From the NCBI RefSeq assembly GCF_002258785.1, contig NZ_NOYI01000009.1, forward strand, positions 186,001 to 250,000: 64,000 nucleotides of DNA, in the 5' to 3' direction. Each line of letters starts with the position of its first letter. Position 1 is the stretch's first letter. The notes beneath the pieces were generated by a model. The model made no database searches and was not told the origin of the DNA. It saw only the letters and a program-made list of their open reading frames with translations. The translations under genes were made by a program, and so were the position numbers. Positions 51,386 through 63,139 of this stretch are shown one piece after another. Origin of the DNA: Rhodococcus sp. 06-235-1A (GTDB taxonomy: Bacteria > Actinomycetota > Actinomycetes > Mycobacteriales > Mycobacteriaceae).

Positions 51386-52324
51386 CTAGTTGCCGTTCAC
51401 TGCCGCAGGAACCGCAGCCTGCCACCATGCCATCGTTGCGGCGGTGCCGTCGGCGAGAGCGGTGGGCTGGAGTCCCAGAAGCGCCTCGCTGCGGCTCGAG
51501 TCGAGGACGTAGGGATAGCGGAACTGATAGAGGGTGTCGCCGAGTTCCTTCATCGGGCCGGGTACCAGGCTCAGTGCGCGCATCACCCAGGCCGGTATGA
51601 CGCCGACCTTCGGAGACGGCAATTGTGCTGCAGCGGAGAACATCTCGATCATGGATCGCTGCGATACCGCGGGAGCGGTAGGTGTGTGCAGGAAGATATT
51701 CCACATCGACGGCGCTGCGGCGGCAGTGATCATCGCGGCCGCGAAATCCGGTACGTAGGTGAACGAGTGCGGTAGGTCGGCGGATGCGATGACCCGAATC
51801 GGCTTGCCGGCCAGGATGGGCGCAATCACCCGCTCACCCATGTGGGACGTCATGACGCGAGGCCCGTAGAAGTCCGACGCAGCGACGCTGACAGTGGGCG
51901 TGGAGTGCCTGTCGCGAGCCGCCAGGAGCTGTGTACGCACACCCAACTTGCGGTAGGTGGCGTCACGGGGTGAGTCCTCGCGGATCGGTCCGTCGACCCG
52001 GCCGTAGGCGTACAAACTTTCGGGGAACGCGACGACGGTGCCCGCGGCGGCGTCGAGCACGCGCTTTTCCATCGCTTCGAGCTTGTCCCGCCAGACCGCG
52101 TCCTCGTAGGCGGCGTGAGTGCAGTGGTAGATGGCGGTGGCACCGTCGAGGTGCGGGTGGAGGTCGTCGGACTCGATGTCCACCGACCGCCGCTCGATCA
52201 TCGGGTGCTCGGGCCCGCTACCGGACCGGGTCAGAACCCGCACCGAATGGCCCTGTGCAGCAAGTTGTTCGGCCACGGTCCAGCCGACGGGTCCGGCTCC
52301 GGTGACGACGTGTAGTTCGGCCAT
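51386..52324 (-). CDS. NAD(P)-binding SDR/epimerase-type protein
   Basis: 312 residues. N-terminal VVTGAGPVGWTVAEQLAAQGH is a Rossmann TGxGxxG motif; catalytic YxxxK is not clear (LYAYGRVDG has Tyr but no Lys four residues on), so it may act in a non-canonical way. Extended/atypical SDR family. Start 52324. It is divergent from a TetR gene, with operators visible between the two, and is followed by the MFS gene; presumably the regulated target. Confidence 0.88.
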   Translation of the reverse strand: MAELHVVTGAGPVGWTVAEQLAAQGHSVRVLTRSGSGPEHPMIERRSVDIESDDLHPHLDGATAIYHCTHAAYEDAVWRDKLEAMEKRVLDAAAGTVVAFPESLYAYGRVDGPIREDSPRDATYRKLGVRTQLLAARDRHSTPTVSVAASDFYGPRVMTSHMGERVIAPILAGKPIRVIASADLPHSFTYVPDFAAAMITAAAAPSMWNIFLHTPTAPAVSQRSMIEMFSAAAQLPSPKVGVIPAWVMRALSLVPGPMKELGDTLYQFRYPYVLDSSRSEALLGLQPTALADGTAATMAWWQAAVPAAVNGN

Positions 52325-52346
52325 GATGTGCTCCTCTTCTCGAAAC

Positions 52347-52361
52347 GAGAGCGGTGCTCTC
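52347..52361. promoter_or_regulatory. Putative TetR operator 1
   Basis: GAGAGC-GGT-GCTCTC, a 15-base palindrome in the 118-base spacer between the SDR and TetR genes. Confidence 0.75.
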
Positions 52362-52399
52362 TGTTGTTACGAGTGTGCACCCATGTCGGCAAGAAAGCA

Positions 52400-52412
52400 A
52401 GAGCAGTGCTCT
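52400..52412. promoter_or_regulatory. Putative TetR operator 2
   Basis: AGAGC-AGT-GCTCT, a second palindrome of the same type (5-base arms), 52 bases on and 31 bases before the TetR start. Confidence 0.75.
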
Positions 52413-52442
52413 CCGGAAAGAGCAGCAGTTACTGTGAGGGCT

Positions 52443-53132
52443 ATGGCGAGCACTCCCCGAACCAGAGCCCGCGCGCAGACTCTGGCCGACATCACCCGCA
52501 TCGGACGCGAACACCTCACTGCCGACGGTGCTGCGGCCCTGTCGTTGCGCGCTGTCGCGAGGGACCTCGGCGTCGTCTCCTCTGCGGTGTACCGATATGT
52601 CGCCAGCCGAGACGAATTGCTGACCCTGCTCGTCGTCGACGCATACACCGAGCTCGGCGACACGGTCGACGCTGCGGTGGATGCCGCCGAGGGGCCGAAG
52701 GAGAAGTTCCTCGCTCTCGGCAGGACGGTGCGGCAGTGGGGATTGCGAGAGCCGGCGCGGTACGCGTTGCTGTTCGGCAGTCCGGTACCCGGCTACCACG
52801 CCCCTGCGGAGCAGACCACGGGGCCCGGAACCCGCGTGATCACCACGCTGGTCGCAGTCCTCAACGCGGCCTGGGACACCCGTCGGCCGGACGTCGATCC
52901 GGCGTCCACCGAGTTGGCGTCACTACAGGGCAGTTTCGAGGAGATCCGTCAGGAGATGGGGACGAACCTGCCCGACGAGCTGATAGCCCTCGGAGTCATG
53001 GTGTGGGCGTCTCTGTTCGGCGCAATCAGCTTCGATGTGTTCGATCAGTACGGTGCCACGACGTTCGCCAACAGGGACGACTTGTTCGAGTACCAGTTGG
53101 GACTTCTGACGAAGATCGCCGGGCTCGAGTAG
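52443..53132 (+). CDS. TetR-family transcriptional regulator
   Basis: 229 residues. N-terminal helix-turn-helix: TLADITRIGREHLTADGAAALSLRAVARDLGVVSSAVYRYVASRDELLTLLVVDAY. C-terminal ligand/dimer domain of the TetR_C_33-like class (TGPGTRVITTLVAVLNAAW...FEYQLGLLTKIAG). Start ATG 52443. It most likely represses itself and the divergent SDR gene through the two palindromes. Ligand unknown. Confidence 0.92.
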   Translation: MASTPRTRARAQTLADITRIGREHLTADGAAALSLRAVARDLGVVSSAVYRYVASRDELLTLLVVDAYTELGDTVDAAVDAAEGPKEKFLALGRTVRQWGLREPARYALLFGSPVPGYHAPAEQTTGPGTRVITTLVAVLNAAWDTRRPDVDPASTELASLQGSFEEIRQEMGTNLPDELIALGVMVWASLFGAISFDVFDQYGATTFANRDDLFEYQLGLLTKIAGLE

Positions 53133-53186
53133 GAGCAGAGACTGGCCGCATCGCTTGCGCCACATCCGCGGGTGCGCGGTGCCACA

Positions 53187-53804
53187 ATGGCTAGCGTGGC
53201 AGCGCATGCGGAGGAACCCGAGGACCGGACGGCATCGGCCTTGCGCGATGTTCGGCCCGGCAGTCTGCTGGTCTCGTCCATCGAACTCGTCGAGCCCACG
53301 TTTCGGCGCACGGTCATCTACATCATCGAACACAACGACGCAGGCAGCCTCGGTGTCGTGATCAATCGTCCCAGTGAGACGGCCGTGCAGAACGTGTTGC
53401 CCAACTGGTCCGAGCTGGCTGCCAAGCCGCAGGCGTTGTTCGTCGGTGGGCCGGTCAAACGGGATTCGGCTCTGTGCCTGGCGACGGTGCGTACCGGAGT
53501 CTCGATCGACGGCGTTGCCGGGCTGCGCCGTGTCGACGGCCGAGTGGTGATGGTCGATCTCGATTCCGACCCGGCCGATATCGCCCCCCTGGTCGAGGGT
53601 GTGCGCATCTTCGCCGGATACTCGGGCTGGACGTTCGGCCAACTCGAAGGCGAACTCGACCGCGAAGACTGGATGGTGGTGTCTGCCTTGCCATCCGACG
53701 TGATCGGACCACCGCGCATCGACCTGTGGGCGCACGTGCTGCGGCGACAGCCGATGCCGTTGGCGCTGCTGGCATCCCATCCGATCGACGTCGACCGAAA
53801 CTGA
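53187..53804 (+). CDS. YqgE/AlgH family protein (UPF0301)
   Basis: 205 residues from ATG 53187. Family segments: SLLVSSIELVEPTFRRTVIYIIEHNDAGSLGVVINRP, LFVGGPVKRDSALCLA, FAGYSGWTFGQLEGELDREDWMV and LRRQPMPLALLASHPIDV. Orthologue Rv0038. Function poorly known. An in-frame GTG at 53172 would add 5 residues. Ends inside a convergent hairpin with gadB. Confidence 0.93.
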   Translation: MASVAAHAEEPEDRTASALRDVRPGSLLVSSIELVEPTFRRTVIYIIEHNDAGSLGVVINRPSETAVQNVLPNWSELAAKPQALFVGGPVKRDSALCLATVRTGVSIDGVAGLRRVDGRVVMVDLDSDPADIAPLVEGVRIFAGYSGWTFGQLEGELDREDWMVVSALPSDVIGPPRIDLWAHVLRRQPMPLALLASHPIDVDRN

Positions 53805-53913
53805 GCGGCTGCGCCGCACGTGCACGGCAGTGCCTTCGGGTCGTTCCGCAGGCTCCACTCCCGCCTCGTAGCAGGGGTCGACTTTCCGCTCACATGCGGC
53901 GAAGCCGCTCAGT
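53800..53913. terminator. Long inverted repeat across the yqgE/gadB convergent stops
   Basis: ACTGAGCGGCT (53800-53810) + CCGCA (53814-53818) pair with TGCGG (53895-53899) + AGCCGCTCAGT (53903-53913), with a 3-base internal loop; 76 bases lie between the arms. Both stop codons are in the stem, so a single element may end both transcripts. Confidence 0.65.
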
Positions 53914-55270
53914 GAGCGAAGGCCCGCGCGGTCGAGTGTCCGCCCGATTTCAGTCCGGCGATCACTTCGTCGATGGCAATGCAGAGCATGCGACCCAGGT
54001 CCGCGCTGAAGCCCTCTCGGACAACGACTCTGAGTACCGCTACGTCGGTGGCGTTGTCGGGCATCGTGTATGCCGGTACCTGCCATCCGCGGGCACGTAG
54101 TTCGTGGGAGACGTCGAAGACCGTGAATCCGCAGTCTGCTTTGAGCATGAAGGACAGCACCGGGATGGCCGATCCGTCGGTGATCACCTCGATATCGGGG
54201 TGCTTGTCGAGGTGCCGGCTGACGCGAACGGCTGTGTCGCGCAGTGCTTTCATGATGTCGGTGTAGCCGGATCTGCCGAGTCGTAGGAAGTTGTAGTACT
54301 GCCCGATCACCTGGTTCCCTGGCCTGGAGAAATTCAGCGTGAAGGTGGGCATGTCTCCGCCGAGGTAGTTGACCCGGAACACGAGGTCTTCGGGGAGGTC
54401 TTCCTTGGTTCGCCAGACGGCGAATCCTATTCCCGGGTAGGTCAATCCGTACTTGTGTCCGCTGGCGTTGATGGACTTGACGCGGGGCAGTCGGAAGTCC
54501 CATTCGAGTTCCGGATACAGAAAGGGAACCACGAAGCCGCCGCTGGCCGCGTCGACATGGACCGGTACGTCCGGCCCACCGCTCGACGCGATCCGATCCA
54601 GTTCTGCGCAGATTTCCTGTACCGGTTCGAGTTCCCCGGTGAAGGTGGTGCCGAGGATCGCGACCACGCCGATGGTGTTCTCGTCCACCGCATCCCGAAC
54701 CTGCTCGGGGGTGATGACGTAGCGTCCGCGCTCGACGGGTAGGTATTTCGGCTCCACGTCGAAGTAGCGGCAGAATTTCTCCCACACCACCTGAACATTG
54801 CTGCCCAACACCAGGTTCGGAGTGCCGGTGCCGGCTCCCTTGGCTCGCCAGCGCCATTTGAGCGCCAAGCCGGCCAACATGACGGCCTCACTGGATCCGA
54901 TGGTCGACACACCTGTGGCCGACGACGGGTCCTCTCGGTCGAGTCCGGGTGCGTGGAACAGATCGGCGACGATGTTGACGCAGCGCTCTTCGATGGCGGC
55001 GGTGGACGGGTATTCGTCCTTGTCGATCATGTTCTTGTCGAACGTCTCCGCCATGAGCTTCTCGGCCTGGGGATCCATCCAGGTGGTGACGAACGTCGCC
55101 AGGTTGAGGCGCGAGCTGCCGTCGAGCATCAGTTCGTCGTGGATGTAGCGGTAGGCGGCGTCGGGGTCGAGTTGCTCCTCGGGAAGCCGCAGTGCGGGTA
55201 CAGGATTGGTGGCGAGCCGGCCGGTGTAGGCCGCAGAGACGACACCGTCGGTGTGAAGTTTCCTGGTCAT
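53909..55270 (-). CDS. gadB: Glutamate decarboxylase
   Basis: 453 residues. PLP-dependent; the Schiff-base lysine is in INASGHKYGLTYPG, and GAD-type GSSEAVMLAGLALK and HVDAASGGFVVPFL are visible. Makes GABA from glutamate, consuming a proton; often part of acid tolerance. A typical glutamate/GABA antiporter is not adjacent. Start ATG 55270 (family start MTRKLHTDGV), 33 bases before the SBF-like gene's stop (same strand). Confidence 0.95.
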   Translation of the reverse strand: MTRKLHTDGVVSAAYTGRLATNPVPALRLPEEQLDPDAAYRYIHDELMLDGSSRLNLATFVTTWMDPQAEKLMAETFDKNMIDKDEYPSTAAIEERCVNIVADLFHAPGLDREDPSSATGVSTIGSSEAVMLAGLALKWRWRAKGAGTGTPNLVLGSNVQVVWEKFCRYFDVEPKYLPVERGRYVITPEQVRDAVDENTIGVVAILGTTFTGELEPVQEICAELDRIASSGGPDVPVHVDAASGGFVVPFLYPELEWDFRLPRVKSINASGHKYGLTYPGIGFAVWRTKEDLPEDLVFRVNYLGGDMPTFTLNFSRPGNQVIGQYYNFLRLGRSGYTDIMKALRDTAVRVSRHLDKHPDIEVITDGSAIPVLSFMLKADCGFTVFDVSHELRARGWQVPAYTMPDNATDVAVLRVVVREGFSADLGRMLCIAIDEVIAGLKSGGHSTARAFAH

Positions 55271-55303
55271 CGTCTTCTCCCCATTGCCTCGAGTGACACC
55301 AAT

Positions 55304-56305
55304 CTAGTCCGCCGCGGAGGCCGCCGGGCTCGGTTCCGATTCCGGTCGCCGGGCGAAGCGCTGAGCGATCACGGTGCACACCATCAACTGGATCTGGTGG
55401 AAGAGCAACAACGGCAACACGATCAGTCCGACGGGTTGGCCGACGAACAGCACCGCGGCCATCGGCAGGCCGCTCGCCAGGCTCTTCTTCGATCCGCAGA
55501 ACAGCAGCACCAGCCGATCCTCGAGTGCAAAGCCGAACCATTTGCCCGCGTACCAGGTGATCGTCAGCACGACGGCGAGCAGCACAGCGCACACCGCGAT
55601 CACGACGCCGATGCGCCACACCGCCACCGAGGACCACACGTGTTGGTTCATCGATTCGCTGAAGGCGGCGAAGACGACCAACAGGATCGAGCCTCGGTCG
55701 ACGAGCTTCGTCGGCGCGCTGTGCCGGGACAACCATCCCGTGACCCATGGCCTGATCAGCTGGCCGACGGCGAACGGCAGCAACAGTTGGACCACGATGT
55801 CGAGGATCGAGCCGGGATCGATGCTCACCGATCCGGTGGTGGTCATCAACGCGATCACCAGCAGCGGGGTGACGAACACTCCGATGATGTTGGAGAACGA
55901 CGCGCTGACGACGGCACCGGCGACGTTGCCGCGGGCGATGGAGGTGAAGGCGATCGAGGACTGGACCGTCGAGGGAACCAGGCAGAGGAACAGCACGCCG
56001 GTGTAGAGGTCGTCGCTGATCAATCCGGGTTCGAGTATCCGCAGAGCCAGGCCGAGCGCGGGAAACAGCAGATAGGTCGACGCGAGGATGACCGAATGCA
56101 GACGCCAGTGCTTGAGGCCGTCCCAGGCATCTCGCGGCGACAACCTCGCACCGTAGATGAGAAACAGCAAAGCGATGGCGATCTTGGTGACCCAGCCCAG
56201 TACGTCCTCGGCTGTGCCCGTCGCCGGAAAGAGACTCGCCAGTACCGCTACGGCGAAGATGCCGAGCAGGAAGGGATCCAGCACGGTATCCCGCAACAAC
56301 TTCAC
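55304..56305 (-). CDS. Bile acid:sodium symporter-like membrane protein
   Basis: 333 residues, about 9-10 membrane helices (LSPRDAWDGLKHWRLHSVILASTYLLFPALGLALRI; PFAVGQLIRPWV; GSKKSLASGLPMAAVLFVGQ). The family (SBF-like, PF13593) covers organic-anion transporters. Substrate not inferable. Same strand as gadB; may share a transcript. Confidence 0.88.
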   Translation of the reverse strand: MKLLRDTVLDPFLLGIFAVAVLASLFPATGTAEDVLGWVTKIAIALLFLIYGARLSPRDAWDGLKHWRLHSVILASTYLLFPALGLALRILEPGLISDDLYTGVLFLCLVPSTVQSSIAFTSIARGNVAGAVVSASFSNIIGVFVTPLLVIALMTTTGSVSIDPGSILDIVVQLLLPFAVGQLIRPWVTGWLSRHSAPTKLVDRGSILLVVFAAFSESMNQHVWSSVAVWRIGVVIAVCAVLLAVVLTITWYAGKWFGFALEDRLVLLFCGSKKSLASGLPMAAVLFVGQPVGLIVLPLLLFHQIQLMVCTVIAQRFARRPESEPSPAASAAD

Positions 56306-56314
56306 TCGGCTAAC

Positions 56315-57295
56315 TTAATCCACGGTTGCGCTGCGAGCACGGGCGGTCAGGGAGTTGAGGGTGCCTGCGATCGTGTCGGCGTGGGCGCAACCGATGGTGA
56401 GCCGGTCCCCGTTGGCGAAGGTGACGAAGGCCGCGGGTCCGGTGTCTGTGGCGACGGCGTAGTTCCCGCGCCCCTTGGCCCGCAGACCCCAACCGCCGAA
56501 GTCCTTGGACGGATCCACTGTTCGCACCGACGCACCGGTGATCTCGTCGATGTCGTAGTCGAATGCCGCCATGCCCAGGCTCGACACGTACAGACCATCG
56601 CTGTCGATGTGGACGGTGAAGCGCAGCAGCGACAGAATCAGAATCGTCAGCGGGACGAAGAGAAAGATCGGCCACGGCGAGCTCGACAAGTAGCAGGTGA
56701 GGGCGGCTCCTGCGAGTGACACCGCAATGACGGTGATCCCCGCGACGCGGCTCGCGCCGACGTGCACCACCAGGGGTAGTTCGGGATTGCAGCGCGGCAG
56801 ATCGGCGTGCGGCGCAGACGTGGCGGCGACGCGTTCGCGGTGGTCACGGAGCTGGGAAGCACCGAACAACCCGGCGGCGAATCCGACGACGGTCCCCAGT
56901 GCCATCGCCCACCCGGGGATGGTGACGCTCTGGCCGGACGTCAGGTCCAGCTCCCGCGTCAGGGTTGCGATCTGCAGAACGCCGATCATCCCGACGACCG
57001 TCAGCCCGATGATCAGCATCGTGCGGCGCATGATCAGCAGCACCCGAGCCAGCGATGCGACGGCACTGCACCCGCCGCCCACCAGCACGATCACGACGGC
57101 CAGCGTCCAGGCGTTGGAGAGGGGGTTGGAGAAGTCGTCCGGGTTGGTGCCGCTGAAGTGCGTGGCGACCTCGTCAGGTAGTCGGCCCTGCCACAGGTAG
57201 GCCAGAACGAGACCGAGAGCAGCGACGATCAGCGGTACGAGGACACCGAACACCACTCCGGCGGGATCGAACGTGTGGGCAGCTCTCGATTTCAT
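56315..57295 (-). CDS. DUF1648-domain membrane protein (SdpI-like, N-terminal half)
   Basis: 326 residues from ATG 57295. DUF1648 start (VFGVLVPLIVAALGLVLAYLWQGRLPDEVATHFSGTNPDDFSNP), several helices, then a PH-like C-terminal part with IDSDGLYVSSLGMAAFDYDIDEIT. Together with the next upstream gene it looks like the two halves of an SdpI-type protein. Position: 4 bases after that gene's stop on the same strand. Confidence 0.85.
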   Translation of the reverse strand: MKSRAAHTFDPAGVVFGVLVPLIVAALGLVLAYLWQGRLPDEVATHFSGTNPDDFSNPLSNAWTLAVVIVLVGGGCSAVASLARVLLIMRRTMLIIGLTVVGMIGVLQIATLTRELDLTSGQSVTIPGWAMALGTVVGFAAGLFGASQLRDHRERVAATSAPHADLPRCNPELPLVVHVGASRVAGITVIAVSLAGAALTCYLSSSPWPIFLFVPLTILILSLLRFTVHIDSDGLYVSSLGMAAFDYDIDEITGASVRTVDPSKDFGGWGLRAKGRGNYAVATDTGPAAFVTFANGDRLTIGCAHADTIAGTLNSLTARARSATVD

Positions 57296-57299
57296 CTGC

Positions 57300-57755
57300 T
57301 CAGCTCGGCTGGCAGGCGTCCTTGAGGCTGCACGAGATGCACGAGCTTCCGCATCCGTCCGCCTCGGCGGGAGCAGGAACGGCCGCTGCGGCGCGGGCCC
57401 CGATGGATCCGCCTGCTGCGGCGATGAACAGTGCGGCCACGAGGGCAACGACGACGCCGACGACGGCGGCGATGCCGCTCAGTGCGAGAGCGGCCACTGC
57501 GCCGATGGCCAGTACCAGGGCCGATGCGGCGGTGGTGGGTCCGGCGACGCGATTGGCGAGGGTGAACGTCTCGTCGTCACGCATCGCCTCGGCGGTGCGG
57601 ACACCGGCGAAACGGTTGCGCGGGAGCCGACCCAACAGCGACAGGGCAGCGACAGCGCCGACGACGAGGGCGAGCACGAACAACACAACCGAGACGATGA
57701 CCACCTGGCCAGGATACGGCGCAGCGAGGTCCTGGTACCAGGCGGGCCGCGTCAC
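57300..57755 (-). CDS. SdpI-family membrane protein with C-terminal Cys-rich tail
   Basis: 151 residues from GTG 57755. SdpI-like core ([33 protein letters not shown], plus three or four helices) and a terminal [14 protein letters not shown], giving four Cys as CX3CX2CX5C. In Bacillus, SdpI is an immunity/regulatory membrane protein. The Cys tail is unusual. The divergent leuS start is only 17 bases away. Confidence 0.82.
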   Translation of the reverse strand: MTRPAWYQDLAAPYPGQVVIVSVVLFVLALVVGAVAALSLLGRLPRNRFAGVRTAEAMRDDETFTLANRVAGPTTAASALVLAIGAVAALALSGIAAVVGVVVALVAALFIAAAGGSIGARAAAAVPAPAEADGCGSSCISCSLKDACQPS

Positions 57756-57772
57756 ACTTTAGGCTGGTAGGT

Positions 57773-60610
<2,838 letters not shown>

Positions 60611-60621
60611 TGCACCTCCGG

Positions 60622-60671
60622 CGCAGTGGTGCGGTCGAGTGCCCTCAGGGGTGCCTGTTCACACCACTGCG
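60622..60671. terminator. Inverted repeat at the end of leuS and the convergent CDCA gene
   Basis: CGCAGTGGTG (60622-60631) and CACCACTGCG (60662-60671), exact 10-base arms, extendable by three pairs past one mismatch; loop 30 bases; overlaps the 3' end of the CDCA gene. Possible shared terminator. Confidence 0.55.
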
Positions 60672-61262
60672 GCGGAGCCGCACTGCCAGCGCAGCGGCTG
60701 CGGCCGCAGCGATGAGGCCGACCATCCAGGGAACGTAGTTCGTGCGATCTGGACTCTGTTCGGCTGCAACAACTTCCGGTGGCGTGGGCTCGATGATCGG
60801 GCGAGGTTGTCCGAACACCGACACCGCGGACTCCACCGAGACGCGATCGCTGGCGAGGCTGGTGCCACCGCACGACGCCGCGGACCAGGTGGCACCGTTG
60901 GCGTTCTCCGTCGATGCGACCACGAGATACTCGGTTCCCACGGTGAATCCGGCACCGCATGCCGTCGTCTCGGTAGCGGTGGACACCGTGGTGATGGGTG
61001 CGACCTGACCGTCGAGCACTCCGGCGACGTCGAATTCCACGATGTCGACGCTGTAACCCTGGGCGTCGGTGCCCGCCGTCTTCGATGCCGGCGTCCCCAG
61101 GAACACTGCGCCCTTTCCGGCCACCTCGGCGAAGACCTGCGGGGTCTTCTCGTAGCTCATCGGCACGGCGCAGTCACATGCAGACGCAGTTCCCGGCGTA
61201 CCCAGTGCGAACACCGCGCTACCCGCGATAACCAACAGTGCTGTGATCAGTCGTCCGAACAT
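60645..61262 (-). CDS. Exported protein with N-terminal CDCA motif and C-terminal membrane anchor
   Basis: 205 residues from ATG 61262. Signal peptide (FGRLITALLVIAGSAVFALGTPGTASA) cleaved before CDCA; then a beta-rich ~130-residue domain with two further Cys pairs (TACGAGF; SCGGTSL), then a Pro-rich segment, a C-terminal helix (YVPWMVGLIAAAAAAALAVRLRR) and basic end. Resembles TIMP/netrin-like secreted proteins only in the early CxC; function unknown. Confidence 0.75.
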   Translation of the reverse strand: MFGRLITALLVIAGSAVFALGTPGTASACDCAVPMSYEKTPQVFAEVAGKGAVFLGTPASKTAGTDAQGYSVDIVEFDVAGVLDGQVAPITTVSTATETTACGAGFTVGTEYLVVASTENANGATWSAASCGGTSLASDRVSVESAVSVFGQPRPIIEPTPPEVVAAEQSPDRTNYVPWMVGLIAAAAAAALAVRLRRSGVNRHP

Positions 61263-61357
61263 GGGCACATCATCCGCCGAACTCGACGTTGCGGATGAAG
61301 ATCTGGAGATTTCCCTCCACAACTTCGAGTTCGCGCGCCTTTCGCTATCCTCTCGGC

Positions 61358-62323
61358 ATGACCCGGCCCGGCCTCGGTGCGAACGACGAGCACAACGCGG
61401 AACCACTGTCCGAGCTCGCTGAGGCGATGCTGGCGAGCGCTCCGCCCGCGAGTATTCCGGTGCCGCTCAACGCGGTGTTCAGTCCCGTGGTTCGCGCATT
61501 GGCGCGCCGGAGAAACAAGGGTGCCATTGCAGATGCGTTGCGCCGCAACCGTGTCAGCGTTCGCAACACGGATCATGAGGGATCTGACGTTACCGAGTTG
61601 ATTTCCCGGGATCACCCTCGGACAGAAGACGACGACTATCTCGTCTACGTACACGGTGGAGCATTCGTCGTCGGTGAACCGGTGGATTCGATCTCCATCG
61701 GCCTGACCGCCTCGACAGGGTTGACGTGTTTTTCGCTGCATTACGGATTGGCCCCGGGAACTCGGTTTCCGTCATCTTTGCATCAGATCGAAAAGGCCTG
61801 GGATGCAGTGACATCGGGGCGGTCTGGGCGTCCGGTCCTCGTCGCCACCTCTGCCGGCGCGAACCTGGCCTTGGGCGTGCTGCAACAGTTGCTCCTGCGA
61901 GACGATGCAGCGGCACCGCTGCCCGCCGCTGTGGTGTTGTTCAGTCCCGCCGCCGATCTCCACGAGTTCGATTCCGCTCGGTTGGTGAACGAGGGCCTCG
62001 ATCCGGTCGTGAAGTGGCACGGGATGCTGGACAAGGCGTTGCCCGCGTATCTGGACGGACACGACCCCGACGATCCGCGAGCGTCACCGATAATGGGCGA
62101 CTTCACGGGCCTCACTGTGCCGACACTTCTGGTGACCGCGGGGCGAGACCTCCTTCGCCCTGATGTCCTGAGCTTGGCGCGTCGTCTCGAACATCAAGGC
62201 GTGCCCATCGAGGTGGACGACGCTGCTGGACTCTGGCACGCGTATCAGCAGGTACCTACACCGGAAACCGCTGCATCGCTGGAACGTGTCCGACGGTTCG
62301 TCTCGACGCACCTCTCCGCGTAG
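61358..62323 (+). CDS. Alpha/beta-hydrolase, HSL/esterase family
   Basis: 321 residues. Oxyanion HGGA (VYVHGGAFVVG), nucleophile in VATSAGANLALG (the usual first Gly of GxSxG is Ala), Asp in VTAGRDLLRPD and His in AGLWHAYQ. Likely an esterase on acyl substrates. Start ATG 61358. Divergent from the CDCA gene. Confidence 0.88.
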   Translation: MTRPGLGANDEHNAEPLSELAEAMLASAPPASIPVPLNAVFSPVVRALARRRNKGAIADALRRNRVSVRNTDHEGSDVTELISRDHPRTEDDDYLVYVHGGAFVVGEPVDSISIGLTASTGLTCFSLHYGLAPGTRFPSSLHQIEKAWDAVTSGRSGRPVLVATSAGANLALGVLQQLLLRDDAAAPLPAAVVLFSPAADLHEFDSARLVNEGLDPVVKWHGMLDKALPAYLDGHDPDDPRASPIMGDFTGLTVPTLLVTAGRDLLRPDVLSLARRLEHQGVPIEVDDAAGLWHAYQQVPTPETAASLERVRRFVSTHLSA

Positions 62324-62430
62324 CCGCAGCGAGTCCGTACTCTCGCGAAATACCATTCGGTTCGTTAATGTTCTTCGCAGGCAACCGGGGGGTGACTGCC
62401 CGGCCTCCACTACCCATGGAAGGACGGACT

Positions 62431-63117
62431 GTGCACGGTCCAGGCAACTACGGCTATCAGCCACCACCGGTTGCGTATCCGCCGCAGCCACCGCGTCCTC
62501 GGCCTCGGATGTCACCGCGGCCGAGCGTCGTGTCGATCGTGATACTCGTCGTGGGGTGCGTGATCGGCCTCGGTTTGCGACTCGCGATGGGGCCTCTCGG
62601 CAGCACGTCCCTCCACCTTCTCGCGGCGAATACGATTCCGTCTCTCGCGTTGGCCGTGTTCTGTGCGCTTCAGCCAGTTGCTCCGGTCCGACGCATCGTT
62701 GCCGTTGTCGCGTTGAGCATTTCGGTCTTGATCCTGGTGATCGCTGAGTTGTGGCCGGTCTACTTCGGCATCAGCGACTACGTGGTGTACGCGGCGTTTC
62801 TGTCCATCATCGTGATGGTGCCTGCCGTACTTGCGTGGGTTCTGGTCCGACGCCGCTCACTGGTGACCTTGGTGGCTGTCGCGATTTCCACAGTGGCGGG
62901 GTCGGTATTTCAGCTTCTCGCCCACTGGTTGATGTTGGACGCATTCAATTCTCGAGCGACGCCCGCGCTTCTCGATGTCGTGCTGTTGGTGAGCATCGTT
63001 GTGCCGGCGTGGATTGCCGTCGGTATCGATGCGGTGATAGGCCCGAAGAGGAACAACCCCGTCGCGCCGACCTTCACCGGTCCACCTCCGGGATACGGAC
63101 CGCCGTTCACGCGGTGA
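62431..63117 (+). CDS. Membrane protein of unknown function
   Basis: 228 residues from GTG 62431, which has GGAAGGA six bases upstream. A Pro-rich cytoplasmic N-terminus (YQPPPVAYPPQPPRPRPRM) precedes about six membrane helices. No recognised domain. ATG 62368 or 62416 are alternative starts without a better ribosome-binding site. Confidence 0.7.
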   Translation: MHGPGNYGYQPPPVAYPPQPPRPRPRMSPRPSVVSIVILVVGCVIGLGLRLAMGPLGSTSLHLLAANTIPSLALAVFCALQPVAPVRRIVAVVALSISVLILVIAELWPVYFGISDYVVYAAFLSIIVMVPAVLAWVLVRRRSLVTLVAVAISTVAGSVFQLLAHWLMLDAFNSRATPALLDVVLLVSIVVPAWIAVGIDAVIGPKRNNPVAPTFTGPPPGYGPPFTR

Positions 63118-63139
63118 TCGGCCCGCGTCGCCTACGCCG

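Noticed and set aside
52923..54857. 644-codon minus-strand frame opposite yqgE and through gadB
   Set aside because: Runs antisense to yqgE and out of frame through gadB; Arg/His-rich with no recognisable domain.
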